DNA of 64,000 nt from Palsa-504 sp963808315 (GTDB lineage: Bacteria; Actinomycetota; Actinomycetes; Streptosporangiales; Streptosporangiaceae): the NCBI GenBank assembly GCA_963808315.1, contig CAWEFK010000019.1:94770-158769 (forward strand). The letters are read 5' to 3'. Of this stretch, positions 27,969 to 35,938 are shown in pieces; the first letter of the stretch is position 1, and each line of letters starts with the position of its first letter. Made by a program: the position numbers and the translations under genes. A model generated the notes under the pieces. That model was not told where the DNA came from. It saw nothing but the letters and a program-made list of their open reading frames with translations, and searched no databases.

Positions 27969-28014
27969 CCCCCAGCATCTCCGCCCGCCTGTGCCTGGCC
28001 CGAGGCTCCCCCAC

Positions 28015-28299
28015 CCCAAGCCGCGCTGAGCCACCCTAGTCATGAACGGCACCCACCCCTCGGTCGTATACATCTTGCTTGGACGCCTTGCGGGCGGTCA
28101 CATGGCCTGAGTAACCGCCCACGAGAGTAAGCTCGATTAGGCATTAATTTCGATATTCTTGCCCAGGCCAGGCAAATTCCTCCTGTGCCGGAGGAGGCTC
28201 CAGTGACATTCCGTGCCGAACATTCATGATCTTTTCACCCGATCTACCGGAGGGGAAGGGTTGGGCTTTTGATACATACCGTGGCAAAACTCTTCTGAA
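28015..28299. promoter_or_regulatory. upstream region of the Tc locus
   Basis: No gene is supported. The stretch 28130-28170 is unusually AT-rich for this genome ('ggcattaatttcgatattct') and is the best place for the tcA promoter, on the minus strand. I see no defined operator. Confidence 0.4.
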
Positions 28300-28437
28300 G
28301 TGATCCAGGTAATAACGCGGAACTCCGACGCGCTCCGGGAGGCCAGCGCGCGGCCGCCGGACGTCATCCTTGTCGACATCGCCCCCGGTCAGGAGGACGG
28401 TTTTGGCCAGCCCGTCTCTCGCCTAGGACGGTTGGTA
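28300..28437 (+). pseudogene. response-regulator receiver domain relic
   Basis: Translation gives 'NSDALREASARPPDVILVDI' followed by 'APGQEDGFG', which matches the middle of a CheY-type receiver: the helix before strand 3, then the phospho-acceptor Asp in 'VILVDI'. Nothing upstream or downstream continues the domain in any frame, and the dispersed repeat follows after ~65 bp. It is a fragment without function. Confidence 0.55.
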
Positions 28438-28502
28438 ACGCCCGGTGCAGGGGTCAACATCCCGCGAACACCACCCGCCCCACCCGCCCCACCCGCCCCG
28501 GA

Positions 28503-28597
28503 CGCTCCCGCTCTACAGCGACACCGATGTTCCATCGCGGTTGCCCAAGCAACACCTATGGTCCTTCGATGTGGGTCAGGTTCGGGGTTCCGCCCCG
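28503..28597 (+). repeat. dispersed ~94-bp repeat, copy 2
   Basis: This matches the reverse complement of 2113-2206 at roughly 90%. A triplicated 'acccgcccc' precedes it. The 220 bp that follow, up to the tRNA-Ala gene, hold no gene that I can support. Confidence 0.75.
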
Positions 28598-28813
28598 CAG
28601 CCCCACCTCGACGTCGAAGTCGAGGACCTCGACGAGACCGAGGCGCGGGTACTCGAGCCGGGTGCAGCCAAGCCAGAGTTCCAGCCGGGCGGCGACCGGG
28701 CGCGCGTTGTTACCAACCCGGCCGGGCATCCCTTCTGCCTGGCCAGGAACCCATCAATGGCTCTAACGTCAAGCGACAAGATTCGAATAGTGCCGCTGAC
28801 CTGCAAAAACTCG

Positions 28814-28889
<76 letters not shown>

Positions 28890-29096
28890 GAGAACCTGAG
28901 TCAGCCTAGCAAACGAAGCGCCCTTACCGTGCATCACCACCGTTCACGTCTTCGCGTCCGGCCGGCCCTGGCACCAGATGACAGCCGCGCCGCTAGAGGA
29001 CATTATGGGGGTGAAACGACCGCCGGGGGCACCTCGACCCTTGCTCACCACGCCACCCGACGCCTACCCGGCCAGCGCATCCGGAAGAGGCCCGCG

Positions 29097-30350
29097 ATGA
29101 CCACCGCCGCCCCCGTGCCCGGCTGCCCCGTCGTTGAGTCCTTCGACCCGCTCGCGCCGGAGTTCCTGGCCGATCCCTACGCCGCCATGTCCGTGCTCCG
29201 GATGGACGGCACCCCCGTCTTCTATGCTCCTTCGATCGACTACTACGTCATCACCTCCTACGCCGACATCGAGGCGGTGTTCCGCGACCCGGCGGCGTAC
29301 TCCGCGGCCGTGGCGCAGGCCCCGCTCGTCCCGCTGGTCGCCGAGGCGCAGCGGATCCTGCTGGCCGGCGGTCACAAGCCCGCGCCGACCATGGTCAGCC
29401 TGGACGAGCCCGACCACGGCCGGCTGCGCAAGCCGGCCGCCCGCGCGTTCAGCATGAAGCGAGTCACGGCCATGGTCGGGACCATCGAGGCGACGACGAA
29501 ACGGCTGCTCGATCACGTCGCGGACGCGCCCGAGTTCGACCTGGTGGCCGCGCTGGCCTTCCCGCTGCCCGCCAATATCGTCTTCTCGCTGATGGGGGTG
29601 CCCGAGCGGGACTTCGCTCAGCTCAAGTACTGGTGCGGGTACCGGGCGGCGCTGTCCTGGGGCCGTCCGGCGCCGGAAGACCAGGTCGAGATCGCCACCA
29701 CCATCGCCGCGTACCGCGGCTACATCCGCGACCTGGTCGACGTCAAGGTGCGCGCGCCGGGCGACGACCTGACCAGCGACCTGATCGCCATCGGTGACGA
29801 GGACCCGGACCGGCTGAGCTTGGACGAGATCTCCTCGATCTTGTTCTCGCTGTCGTTCGCGGGCCACGAGACCACCACCGGGCTCATCGGCAACACCGTG
29901 AGGCGCCTGCTCGAGGACCCGAGCCGCTGGACGCAGATCGTGAAGCAGCCTGGTCTCATACCGGCCGCGGTGGAGGAGACGCTGCGCTACGACTCCTCCG
30001 TGCCGGTCTGGCGGCGGGTCACCACCCGGCCGGTCACGCTGGGCGGCGTGGCCATCCCCGCGGGCGCCAAGCTGTTCCTGTGGCTGGCCGCGGCGGGCCG
30101 GGACGCCGCCGCGTTCGACCGCCCCGACGAGTTCGACCTGCACCGGGCCGACGCCGACCGCCATCTGGCCTTCGGCAAAGGCCTGCACTTCTGCCTGGGG
30201 GCGAACCTGGGCAAGCTCGAAGCCCAGCTCGCCGTGGCCGAGCTGGCCCGCCGCTACCCGGCACTGCGCCTGGCCCCGGACCAGCGGCTCACCTTCCACC
30301 CCAACATCTCGTTCCGCGGTCCGCAGGCCCTGACCGTGTGCCGCCGCTGA
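29097..30350 (+). CDS. cytochrome P450
   Basis: This 417-residue bacterial class I P450 has every signature: I-helix oxygen-binding 'FAGHETTT' near residue 258, ExxR in 'VEETLR' near 298, and heme loop 'FGKGLHFCLGANLGKLE' near 362 with the thiolate Cys. I use ATG 29097 ('MTTAAPVPGCPV'), preceded by a weak Shine-Dalgarno; the open frame reaches back over the tRNA gene. It would accept electrons from a ferredoxin and hydroxylate or otherwise oxidise a small organic molecule, but no redox partner gene is nearby. It converges on sepX with only 10 bp between stops. Confidence 0.93.
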   Translation: MTTAAPVPGCPVVESFDPLAPEFLADPYAAMSVLRMDGTPVFYAPSIDYYVITSYADIEAVFRDPAAYSAAVAQAPLVPLVAEAQRILLAGGHKPAPTMVSLDEPDHGRLRKPAARAFSMKRVTAMVGTIEATTKRLLDHVADAPEFDLVAALAFPLPANIVFSLMGVPERDFAQLKYWCGYRAALSWGRPAPEDQVEIATTIAAYRGYIRDLVDVKVRAPGDDLTSDLIAIGDEDPDRLSLDEISSILFSLSFAGHETTTGLIGNTVRRLLEDPSRWTQIVKQPGLIPAAVEETLRYDSSVPVWRRVTTRPVTLGGVAIPAGAKLFLWLAAAGRDAAAFDRPDEFDLHRADADRHLAFGKGLHFCLGANLGKLEAQLAVAELARRYPALRLAPDQRLTFHPNISFRGPQALTVCRR

Positions 30351-30360
30351 GCATGGCGAG

Positions 30361-31104
30361 TCAGCCTGTGGCCGGCCGGGCTAAGTCACCGACCGCCCGC
30401 AGCTTGGCGTCCGCGTACTGGTCGTAAAGCTCCTCGCCGTCGTGGGCCACAGACGCCGAGATGTCGATGATCTCCGCATCCGGAGCGGGCGGTGGTGCAG
30501 GCGCGGTGGCAGGCGGGGCCTGCGGCGCCAGCGCCCCGGCCGCGACCTGCGTCGGATGGGAGCGGGCCTGGTCCCGTCGTTCGGCATCCGCCTTGGCCGC
30601 CTCCCTGAGCAGGGCCAGGTAGCCGAGCAGCATCACGGTCGGCGGCAGCAGCACCCACCAGGCCGCCAGCCCGCTGACCGCGAGCAGGCAGGATCCGGCG
30701 GTGAGTACCAGGAGCAGCATGAGCAGGCGCCTGCGCGCGGTCAGCACCCCCGCGTGCTCCTGGTCGCGGGCGGACCGGTAGTCCTCGTCGCCGCCGTCCT
30801 CAAGCCGATCCCGCGGCGCGTCCGTGTCCCGGCCCCGCGGCGCGTCCGTGTCCCGGCCCCGCGGCGCGTCCGTGTCCCGGCCCCGCGGCGCGTCCATGTC
30901 CCGCCCCCGCGGCGTCTCCTCGTTCCAGCCCCGCGGCGCGTCCTCGTCCCGTACCCGCGGGGACGCCGGAACCGGCTCCTCCCCGGTCACCGGTGTGTCC
31001 TCGGCCATGGTCGCGCCGCCGCTGGAGTCTCGCCGCAGCCACCGGGGGATGAGCACGCCGGCCCAGATGGCGACGATGGCGACGTACAGTATCGCGCTGC
31101 TCAA
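30361..31104 (-). CDS. sepX: SepX/GlpR-type divisome membrane protein
   Basis: This 247-residue protein starts with a membrane helix ('SSAILYVAIVAIWAGVLIPR') directly followed by 'WLRR', the hallmark of the actinobacterial SepX (Streptomyces)/GlpR (Corynebacterium) family. A long acidic/Arg repeat linker (residues ~35-100) and two more membrane helices (~127-167) follow, then a Pro/Ala-rich cytoplasmic tail. In corynebacteria GlpR is the membrane receptor for the gephyrin-like protein Glp at the division site; in Streptomyces SepX stabilises divisomes. The Glp homologue is 2.5 kb upstream in the same block (33575), which supports the assignment. Confidence 0.78.
   Translation of the reverse strand: MSSAILYVAIVAIWAGVLIPRWLRRDSSGGATMAEDTPVTGEEPVPASPRVRDEDAPRGWNEETPRGRDMDAPRGRDTDAPRGRDTDAPRGRDTDAPRDRLEDGGDEDYRSARDQEHAGVLTARRRLLMLLLVLTAGSCLLAVSGLAAWWVLLPPTVMLLGYLALLREAAKADAERRDQARSHPTQVAAGALAPQAPPATAPAPPPAPDAEIIDISASVAHDGEELYDQYADAKLRAVGDLARPATG
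30811..30954 (-). repeat. 24-bp minisatellite in sepX linker
   Basis: Six in-frame 24-bp units run from 30811 to 30954. The first four are nearly identical ('ccgcggcgcgtccgtgtccc' core), the last two diverged. They encode 'PRGRDTDA' repeats in the linker between the first helix and the rest of SepX. Confidence 0.9.
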
Positions 31105-31845
31105 CGATCCTCCCCTCGGCGTGGTGAGCGCCGGGCGGCCCGGGTGGCCGGGCAGCGGTTGGCCCGGTCTTCGGGTGTGGGCATGCTGCTCCCCTCGAGC
31201 GTGCTCACGTGACGCAAAGTAATAGCTGGCGCGGCGTTAAACGAGCACCGAGCCCGGTGTGTCGCAACATTCCTCCCGGCACCCCCCGAGGAGGCGGTCA
31301 TGTGACTGGGAGTATGGGGTGCGGCATCTGCGTTGCACCCCAACGCCTATGGCGGTCAATGCCGTTGGGTGTTCTGGTCCGTGTGTGATGGATAACACGT
31401 GGGTGCCTGTGGGGCGCCGGGACCTGTGGTCCCTCTCAGCCGCCGCCTGACGATGGCGGCAAGACGCCGCTGAAACCGGCACGCCGCCCCGCGACCGACG
31501 GCCGATTCCGCGGGACACCCGTGTCATTCCCGCCCCGTCTGCACAGGAAATCACTACCGTATCAGCCAGCTACGAATTTGTGTGGAGCATTTTGGCTTGA
31601 TGGGGACTTTTGTGCACCATAATACCCATAAGTCTTCACAAAGCCAGAATTCTCCACGATCTTTGTTCGACCGGCCGGAACGTCTGGGATCACGGAGCCG
31701 CCCGGGACCACCGAACCGCCCGGGACCACGCGCGGGAGACCGCCCGGGACCACCGAACCGCCCGGGACCACGGAACCGCCCGGGACCACCGAACCGCCCG
31801 GGACCACCGAACCGCCCCGCAAACGCCGAACCACCGCGACAGATG
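31105..31845. other. intergenic region with minisatellite
   Basis: About 740 bp separate sepX from the rimJ-like gene. I see no gene. 31105-31260 should hold the sepX promoter and 5' leader. A moderately AT-rich stretch (31560-31680) is followed by an 18-bp minisatellite (31698-31811). Confidence 0.5.
31698..31811 (-). repeat. 18-bp minisatellite downstream of rimJ-like gene
   Basis: Units of 'ccgcccgggaccaccgaa' are at 31698, 31716 (interrupted by 'cgcgggaga'), 31740, 31758, 31776 and 31794, with at most one change each. They end 35 bp from the rimJ-like stop. Confidence 0.9.
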
Positions 31846-32490
31846 TCAGCCCGCGTTGGACCCGGAGGCCGTCAGGATGCTTTGCCACCTCGGCATCAGG
31901 CCCTGCGGCACCTCCTCGGAGGTGAGCGCGTAGCACACGTGGTCGCGCCAGGCCCCGTTGATGTGCAGCTGCCGCACCCGGATGCCCTCCTCGCGGAAGC
32001 CGAGCTTTTCCACCACCCGCCGGGACGCGTGGTTCTCCGGCCGGATGGAGGCCTCGAGCCGGTGCAGGCCGACGACGCCGAAGCAGTGGTCGACCGCCAT
32101 GGCCAGCGTGGTGGGGATGATGCCGCGGCCGGCGTACGCCTCGTCGATCCAGTACCCGACCTGCCCCGACCGGGCCGAACCCCACGTGATCGACCCGACC
32201 GTCAGCTGCCCGACGAACTCTCCGCCGTAGGTCACCACCCACGGGATGGCCTGTCCCTGCTTGGCTTCCCGCCGCATCGCCCGGACCATCGCGATGTACG
32301 GCCCGAGGCTGGACCGGTACAGCGGTGTTTCCGGGTTCGTCGGTTCCCACGGCCGCAGCCAGGGGGCGTTCCGCACCCGTATCTCGCGCCACGTGCGGGC
32401 ATCGCCGACCCGCACCGGGCGCAGGGTTACCGGCTCAGCGAGCAGACCAGGCTCGGTGAGGGTGACCGGCCAACCGCGCATACGTCCCAC
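31846..32490 (-). CDS. RimJ/RimL-family GNAT acetyltransferase
   Basis: This 214-residue protein begins 'TLTEPGLLAEPVTLRPVRVG', with the 'LR' strand that opens RimJ-type GNATs. The acetyl-CoA loop is 'YAGRGIIPTTLAMAVDHCF' near residue 130 and the closing motif is 'NHASRRVVEKLGFREEGIR'. RimJ/RimL enzymes acetylate the N-terminal amine of ribosomal or other proteins. In actinobacteria this gene is typically next to galU, glp and sepX, as it is here. Its GTG start is 32 bp past the mog stop. The actual substrate is unknown. Confidence 0.85.
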   Translation of the reverse strand: MGRMRGWPVTLTEPGLLAEPVTLRPVRVGDARTWREIRVRNAPWLRPWEPTNPETPLYRSSLGPYIAMVRAMRREAKQGQAIPWVVTYGGEFVGQLTVGSITWGSARSGQVGYWIDEAYAGRGIIPTTLAMAVDHCFGVVGLHRLEASIRPENHASRRVVEKLGFREEGIRVRQLHINGAWRDHVCYALTSEEVPQGLMPRWQSILTASGSNAG

Positions 32491-32522
32491 GATTCCATCA
32501 TTCTCCTGTATCGCTGCCGACG

Positions 32523-33053
32523 CTACGCGATACCAGGCAAGCGTTTCACACTGGAGTCCGAACTGACATGATCGCCCCCGTTGATCTGGGCCACCGCGTG
32601 GCCGAGCACGGGACCGAGCACGGCCATGCCGTCCCGGACGCCGCCGGACGACCCGGGCAGGTTGACGATCAGGGTGCGGCCCGCCACCCCGGCCAGGCCA
32701 CGCGACAAGATCGCGGCCGGCACCCCGGCGGCGGCCCCGGCTGCCCGCAGCGCCTCGGCGATCCCCGGGATCTCCCGTTCAAGCACCCGCCTGGTCATCT
32801 CCGGGGTCAGGTCGCCCGGGGTGAGCCCCGTCCCGCCGGTGGTGACCACCACGTCGTAGCCCGCCGCGACCGCGTCCCGCAGCGCCGTCTCGACCGCGTC
32901 CCCGTCCGGGACCACCACCGGTCCGTCCACGGTCGTGCAGCCCGCGCCGCGCAGCAGTTCGACCAGCACGGGTCCCGATTTGTCGGCGTACACCCCGGCG
33001 GCGGCCCGGTTGGACGCGGTGATGGCGAGCGCCCTGATTATGGTCTGGTCCAT
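32523..33053 (-). CDS. molybdopterin adenylyltransferase/MoaB-MogA-like protein
   Basis: From ATG 33053 this is a 176-residue protein with the MoCF-biosynthesis fold: 'ALAITASNRAAAGVYADKSG' opens it, then the molybdopterin-binding loop 'VVVTTGGTGLTPGDLTPE' (TTGGTG and the D/TPE motif), and 'VNLPGSSGGVRDGMAVLGPV' near 145. The family adenylylates or binds molybdopterin in cofactor assembly. Its ATG overlaps the end of moaC by 16 bp, showing coupling. A longer open frame to 33284 is antisense-like Arg-rich sequence and is not used. MogA versus MoaB cannot be told apart with certainty. Confidence 0.88.
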   Translation of the reverse strand: MDQTIIRALAITASNRAAAGVYADKSGPVLVELLRGAGCTTVDGPVVVPDGDAVETALRDAVAAGYDVVVTTGGTGLTPGDLTPEMTRRVLEREIPGIAEALRAAGAAAGVPAAILSRGLAGVAGRTLIVNLPGSSGGVRDGMAVLGPVLGHAVAQINGGDHVSSDSSVKRLPGIA

Positions 33054-33511
33054 CGGCCGGTCTTCCCGCCTTCTTTCCACTCGACCCGCACGTCGGTGAT
33101 CGTCGCGGCCGGGTCGATGGCCTTCACCATGTCGATCAGCGTCAGGCCGGCCACGGACACCGAGGTGAGCGCCTCCATCTCGACCCCGGTCCGGTCCGCG
33201 GTGCGGGTGGTGGCGGTGATGTCGACGCCCTCGTCCGTCACGGCCAGGTCCACGGTCACCCCGTGCAGCCCGATCGGATGGCACAGCGGGATCAGGTCGG
33301 GCGTCCGCTTGGCCCCGGCGATCCCGGCGATCCGGGCCACCGCGATCGCGTCGCCCTTCGGCACCTCCCCGGCTCGCAGCGCGGCGACGGCCCGCGCCGA
33401 CAGCCGCACCCGCCCGGTGGCACAGGCCGACCGCGCCGTCACGTCCTTGCCTGACACGTCCACCATCCGCGCATGCCCGGCCGCGTCCACGTGGGTCAGC
33501 GCGTCGCTCAT
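33038..33511 (-). CDS. moaC: cyclic pyranopterin monophosphate synthase MoaC
   Basis: This full-length 157-residue MoaC has 'HVDAAGHARMVDVSGKDVT' at the start, 'KRTPDLIPLCHPIGLHGV' near residue 70 (the conserved CHP and K/T-rich loop), and 'RTGVEMEALTSVSVAGLTLIDMVKAID' near 108 (split here to give the key residues E and D/K). It converts 3',8-cH2GTP to cPMP in molybdenum cofactor synthesis. It lies 63 bp past the glp stop and overlaps the mog-like gene by 16 bp, so the cluster is one operon. Confidence 0.93.
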   Translation of the reverse strand: MSDALTHVDAAGHARMVDVSGKDVTARSACATGRVRLSARAVAALRAGEVPKGDAIAVARIAGIAGAKRTPDLIPLCHPIGLHGVTVDLAVTDEGVDITATTRTADRTGVEMEALTSVSVAGLTLIDMVKAIDPAATITDVRVEWKEGGKTGRWTRP

Positions 33512-33574
33512 GGCCTCACACTACATTTTTCCGCCAAACGGACTCCGGCTCAAGCGTCGAACACCGCGACCAGC

Positions 33575-34924
33575 TCAGGGGAGGACAAGCACGTCGACCA
33601 GCTCGCCCGCGGCCAGAGCGACGACATCCTCGGGCACGATGACCAGCGCGTTGGCCTTGCCCAGCGTGGCCACCTGGTGCGAGCCCTGGCCGGTGAGCGG
33701 GGTGACGAGGCCGGCCGGGCGGTCGAGCACGCCGCGCAGGAAGGAGCGCCGGCCGGCGGGCGAGCGCAGCGGGCCGGTCAGTTCGGCCTGGATCCGCTCC
33801 AGGCCCAGGCCGTCGTCGGCCTGCAAGGCACCGAGGGCGGGCCGGGTGAAGACCTGGAACGACACGTACGCGCTGACCGGGTTGCCGGGCAGCGTGAAGA
33901 TGGGAACCCGTTCGGCCTCTGCCGCGGGGCGGACCGGGCTCTCCGCCACCTCGCCGCGGTCCGCGAGCCTGCCGATGAGCCCGCGACGGGCGCTGGGCTC
34001 CGGCTCGGCGGCGGACAGCGCGATGGTGCCGAACCCCTGCGGCATGCCCGGCTGCATCGCGACCTTGCGGAACGCCACGGTGCCGAGCCGCTGCAACGCC
34101 GCCTTGACCACGTCGTGCTCGCCGCCCATGCTGACCCCGCCGGTGGTGATCAGCAGATCGGCCCGCATCAGCTGGTCCTCGATGGTCGGCAGCACCTTCT
34201 CCGGGTTGTCCGGGACGATGGCGTGCCGGTAGGCGTCCGCGCCCGCCTCGCGGGCCGCCGCGGCGAGCATGAAGCTGTTGGAGTCCCAGATCCGCCCAGG
34301 GACGATGGGCGCGCCTGGTTCGGCGAGCTCGTTGCCGGTGGACAGCACCACCACCCGCGGCCGGGGCCGGACCTTGACCGTGCCGCGGCCGGCCGCCGCG
34401 ACGACGGCGATGTGCATCGGGCGCAGCCGGGTGCCCGCGGTGACGAGCACCTCGCCGGCCTGCGCGTCCCCTCCGGCCAGCCGGATCGAGTGCCCGCGGT
34501 CCGCCGGCGTGCGGATGCTCACCCGGGCCGAACCTCCGTCGGTCATCTCCACCGGCACGACCGCCTCGGTTCCGCGGGGCAGCATCGCGCCGGTCATGAT
34601 CTTGATGCTGGTGCCCGGGGACAACGAGTACGCGCCGATGTCACCCGCCGTGACCTCGGCCACCACCGGCAGCGTGACCGGGTGGGTCTCGCTCGCGCCG
34701 GCGATGTCCTGCACCAGCACCGCGTACCCGTCCATGGCCGAGTTGTCGAAGGACGGCAGCGGGTGGCTCGCCGTCACGTCCTCCGCCAGCACCAGCCCGT
34801 GGGCGTCGCCCAGGCTCAGCTCGGTGGGCGCCAGCGGACGGATGGTGGACAAGATGTCCGCCAGATGTGCCTCGACCGAGATCGGCGCGGTGTCTTCCGC
34901 TCGCCTGCCCTCCGGCTCGCTCAT
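33575..34924 (-). CDS. glp: gephyrin-like molybdotransferase/divisome protein Glp (MoeA family)
   Basis: This 449-residue MoeA-type protein has 'PSFDNSAMDGYAV' near residue 60, 'IKIMTGAMLPRGTEAVVPVE' near 110, 'VVVLSTGNELAEPG' near 205, 'LLITTGGVSMGGEHD' near 265 and 'IFTLPGNPVSAYVSFQVF' near 355: all the conserved MoeA blocks. It may insert molybdate into molybdopterin. The gene order galU-glp-rimJ-sepX matches the actinobacterial Glp, which also has a divisome role with the membrane receptor GlpR/SepX. Its ATG overlaps the galU stop (ATGA), which decides the start over an upstream frame to 35188. Confidence 0.88.
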   Translation of the reverse strand: MSEPEGRRAEDTAPISVEAHLADILSTIRPLAPTELSLGDAHGLVLAEDVTASHPLPSFDNSAMDGYAVLVQDIAGASETHPVTLPVVAEVTAGDIGAYSLSPGTSIKIMTGAMLPRGTEAVVPVEMTDGGSARVSIRTPADRGHSIRLAGGDAQAGEVLVTAGTRLRPMHIAVVAAAGRGTVKVRPRPRVVVLSTGNELAEPGAPIVPGRIWDSNSFMLAAAAREAGADAYRHAIVPDNPEKVLPTIEDQLMRADLLITTGGVSMGGEHDVVKAALQRLGTVAFRKVAMQPGMPQGFGTIALSAAEPEPSARRGLIGRLADRGEVAESPVRPAAEAERVPIFTLPGNPVSAYVSFQVFTRPALGALQADDGLGLERIQAELTGPLRSPAGRRSFLRGVLDRPAGLVTPLTGQGSHQVATLGKANALVIVPEDVVALAAGELVDVLVLP

Positions 34925-35823
34925 GGGAGGCTGTCCAGGTACTTGCGCAGCCAGGGGACGATCTCCTCGGCCAGGTCGGACCGCTCGCAGGCGAACTGGA
35001 CCAGCGTGCGGAGGTAATCGAGCTTGTTGCCCGTGTCGTAGCGGCGGCCGTGGAACAGCAGGCCGTGCACGCCGCCACCCTCCGCCGGGCTCGCCGACGC
35101 CAGCGTCATCAGGGCATCGGTGAGCTGGATCTCCCCGCCACGGCCGGGCTGCGTGTCGCGCAGCACGCCGAACACGGCCGGGTCGCACACGTACCGGCCG
35201 ATCAGGATCCAGTTGCTCGGCGCTGAGCCGGGTACCGGCTTCTCGACCAGGTCGGTGACCGTGACCACGTCCGTTTCCGAGGTCGGCGAGATGGCGGCGC
35301 AGCCGTACTGGGAGACCTGCTCCGGGTCGACCTCCATCAGCGCGACGACGCTGCCGCCGTACTGCTTGCGGACCTCGATCATCCGTCTGAGCAGCGGGTC
35401 GCGGCTGTCGATCAGGTCGTCGCCGAGCAGGACGGCGAACGGCTCGTCGCCGACGTGCTGGGCCGCGCAGAGCACGGCGTGGCCGAGTCCCTTCGGGTCG
35501 CCCTGGCGCACGTAGTGCACGGTGGCCAGGTCGCTGGACTCCCGGACCTGGGCAAGCCGTTCGGTGTCACCCTTGGCCGCCAGCGCTTCCTCGAGCTCGT
35601 AGGCCCGGTCGAAGTGGTCTTCGATGGAGCGCTTGCTCCGGCCGGTGACCATCAGCACGTCGTCCAGGCCAGCCGCGACGGCCTCCTCCACGACATACTG
35701 GATCGCGGGCTTGTCGACCACCGGGAGCATTTCCTTGGGGGTCGCCTTGGTCGCGGGCAGGAATCTGGTGCCCAGGCCAGCGGCGGGAATGACGGCCTTG
35801 GTCACATCCTGGGAAGCGGGCAT
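34921..35823 (-). CDS. galU: UTP-glucose-1-phosphate uridylyltransferase
   Basis: This 300-residue protein is a full-length GalU: 'KAVIPAAGLGTRFLPATKATPKEM' (nucleotide loop GxGTR..P.TK) near residue 9, 'KPAIQYVVEEAVAAG' near 38, 'FAVLLGDDLIDS' near 128 and 'LVEKPVPGSAPSNWILIGRY' near 190. It makes UDP-glucose from UTP and glucose-1-phosphate for cell-envelope and storage glycans. It heads the minus-strand operon that runs into glp by an ATGA overlap. Its promoter must lie in the 115-bp divergent gap with the 5-formyl-THF cyclo-ligase gene. Confidence 0.95.
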   Translation of the reverse strand: MPASQDVTKAVIPAAGLGTRFLPATKATPKEMLPVVDKPAIQYVVEEAVAAGLDDVLMVTGRSKRSIEDHFDRAYELEEALAAKGDTERLAQVRESSDLATVHYVRQGDPKGLGHAVLCAAQHVGDEPFAVLLGDDLIDSRDPLLRRMIEVRKQYGGSVVALMEVDPEQVSQYGCAAISPTSETDVVTVTDLVEKPVPGSAPSNWILIGRYVCDPAVFGVLRDTQPGRGGEIQLTDALMTLASASPAEGGGVHGLLFHGRRYDTGNKLDYLRTLVQFACERSDLAEEIVPWLRKYLDSLP

Positions 35824-35938
35824 GCCTGCACCCTAGCGAACTTTGCGCGGTGGTCTGCGAGGGGTGCGATGGCTGTGAGTCGTCCGGCGGACCGAACGCC
35901 GGCCGTCTCACCGCCGCCGCACCCACTATCTTGGCCGG

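Noticed and set aside
31280..31300. 6C-type small RNA at 'ggcaccccccgagg'
   Set aside because: Only a single C6 run is present; the known motif requires two C-rich loops in a paired hairpin.
30811..31811. CRISPR arrays
   Set aside because: Both tandem repeats are head-to-tail minisatellites without unique spacers, and no cas gene is nearby.
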